NCBI GenBank assembly: GCA_018109965.1
Contig: JAGBFE010000270.1
Span: 1 to 5,345 of the forward strand
DNA: 5,345 bases
Reading direction: 5' to 3'
DNA from: Oscillospiraceae bacterium
Lineage (GTDB): Bacteria > Bacillota_A > Clostridia > Oscillospirales > Ruminococcaceae
Part shown: piece after piece, positions 4,992 to 5,345 of the stretch
Position numbering within the stretch: the stretch's first letter is position 1
How the letters are laid out: every line of letters begins with the position of its first letter
Program-made: the position numbers and the translations under genes
Notes under the pieces: model-generated
Seen by the model: only the letters and a program-made list of their open reading frames with translations
Database searches by the model: none
What the model was told of the DNA's origin: nothing

Positions 4992-5345
4992 TTACTGATT
5001 GTACATATTCAGCTTTGGTACATAGATATCAGTGTCGATTGTTTCGCTGTTGTACATAACAAGCACGTGGTCATATTCATTTTCAAGCATCAGCTTTCTC
5101 ACACTGGAAGAATGAAAACGCAGGTCAATTACATCAACCTGTTCAAAATCACCTGTAAGGAATGGTACAAAGCAGTTTGCATAGCTGTCCTTGATTACAA
5201 GAATTTTACCTTCGCCATCACCTTTAAGGGTGCTGAAACCGTTGTTGCCCTGCAAAAACATTGCGTATTTGTCACGGACTTCAAGTTTTGAATAATCATA
5301 AATAGGGGACACAGTGCCCATAATTTCGATTTCGCTGTCATTTTC
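4992..5345 (-). CDS. DHHW-family (SGNH-like) protein, C-terminal end (5' partial)
   Basis: 117 residues are visible, open to the right edge and ending in TAA at 4992-4994. An ATG at 5319-5321 lacks a ribosome site and the frame continues past it, so the start is off-window. The sequence matches the C-terminal block of DHHW-motif proteins: KYAMFLQGNNGFSTL, GKILVIKDSYANCFVPFL, then VDVIDLRF and EYDHVLVMYN. The VIKDSYAN serine loop and following DLR strand resemble the SGNH hydrolase/AlgX-like fold, used in relatives for acetylation of exported polymers. DHHW proteins are often secreted or membrane-anchored and encoded next to an MBOAT O-acyltransferase; that partner would be expected off the right edge (inferred). 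The DHHW motif and signal peptide are not visible. It is probably the last gene of its transcript, given the terminator downstream. Function uncertain; family fairly sure. Confidence 0.75.
   Translation of the reverse strand, partial: ENDSEIEIMGTVSPIYDYSKLEVRDKYAMFLQGNNGFSTLKGDGEGKILVIKDSYANCFVPFLTGDFEQVDVIDLRFHSSSVRKLMLENEYDHVLVMYNSETIDTDIYVPKLNMYNQ

Overview
The window looks like chromosomal DNA from a low-to-moderate-GC Gram-positive anaerobe, most likely a gut-type clostridium (Clostridia/Oscillospirales-like). The grounds are strong GGAGG-type ribosome binding sites, very AT-rich intergenic DNA with consensus vegetative promoters, U-tailed hairpin terminators after nearly every gene, and protein types common in that group (a Na/phosphate cotransporter with a PhoU tail, a DHHW-family protein, a bacterial ZIP transporter). 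This is inferred from style and content; no marker gene fixes the taxon.

Layout. Positions 1-764 (+) hold the C-terminal half of an amidase-signature enzyme whose start lies off the left edge. Everything else is on the minus strand and is read right to left. From the right edge: the C-terminal end of a DHHW-family protein (4992-5345, partial), a strong terminator (4939-4971), a Na/Pi cotransporter with a PhoU-like tail (3040-4785), tRNA-Leu(UAG) (2875-2958), a gene-free but structured stretch (2447-2874), a ZIP-family metal transporter (1607-2446), a terminator (1541-1584), and a Cys-type glutathione/thiol peroxidase (863-1402). The amidase and peroxidase converge on a shared hairpin at 802-833.

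These are mostly single-gene transcription units, each with its own promoter and terminator, rather than one operon. They cover phosphate uptake, divalent metal uptake and peroxide defence, with no evident joint pathway. The regulatory DNA is more informative. The phosphate transporter promoter has TTTACA-type repeats like PhoP boxes. The peroxidase promoter has a palindrome over its start site resembling the OhrR operator. The tRNA has a perfect TTGACA-17-TATAAT promoter.

The least explained part is a GC-richer island at about 2655-2824, just downstream of the tRNA. It holds five local hairpins, most of them inside a long-range closing pair, and has no credible protein. It may be a dispersed intergenic repeat (MITE-like) or a small structured RNA. 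I see no insertion sequence, CRISPR array, phage gene, toxin-antitoxin pair or defence system.
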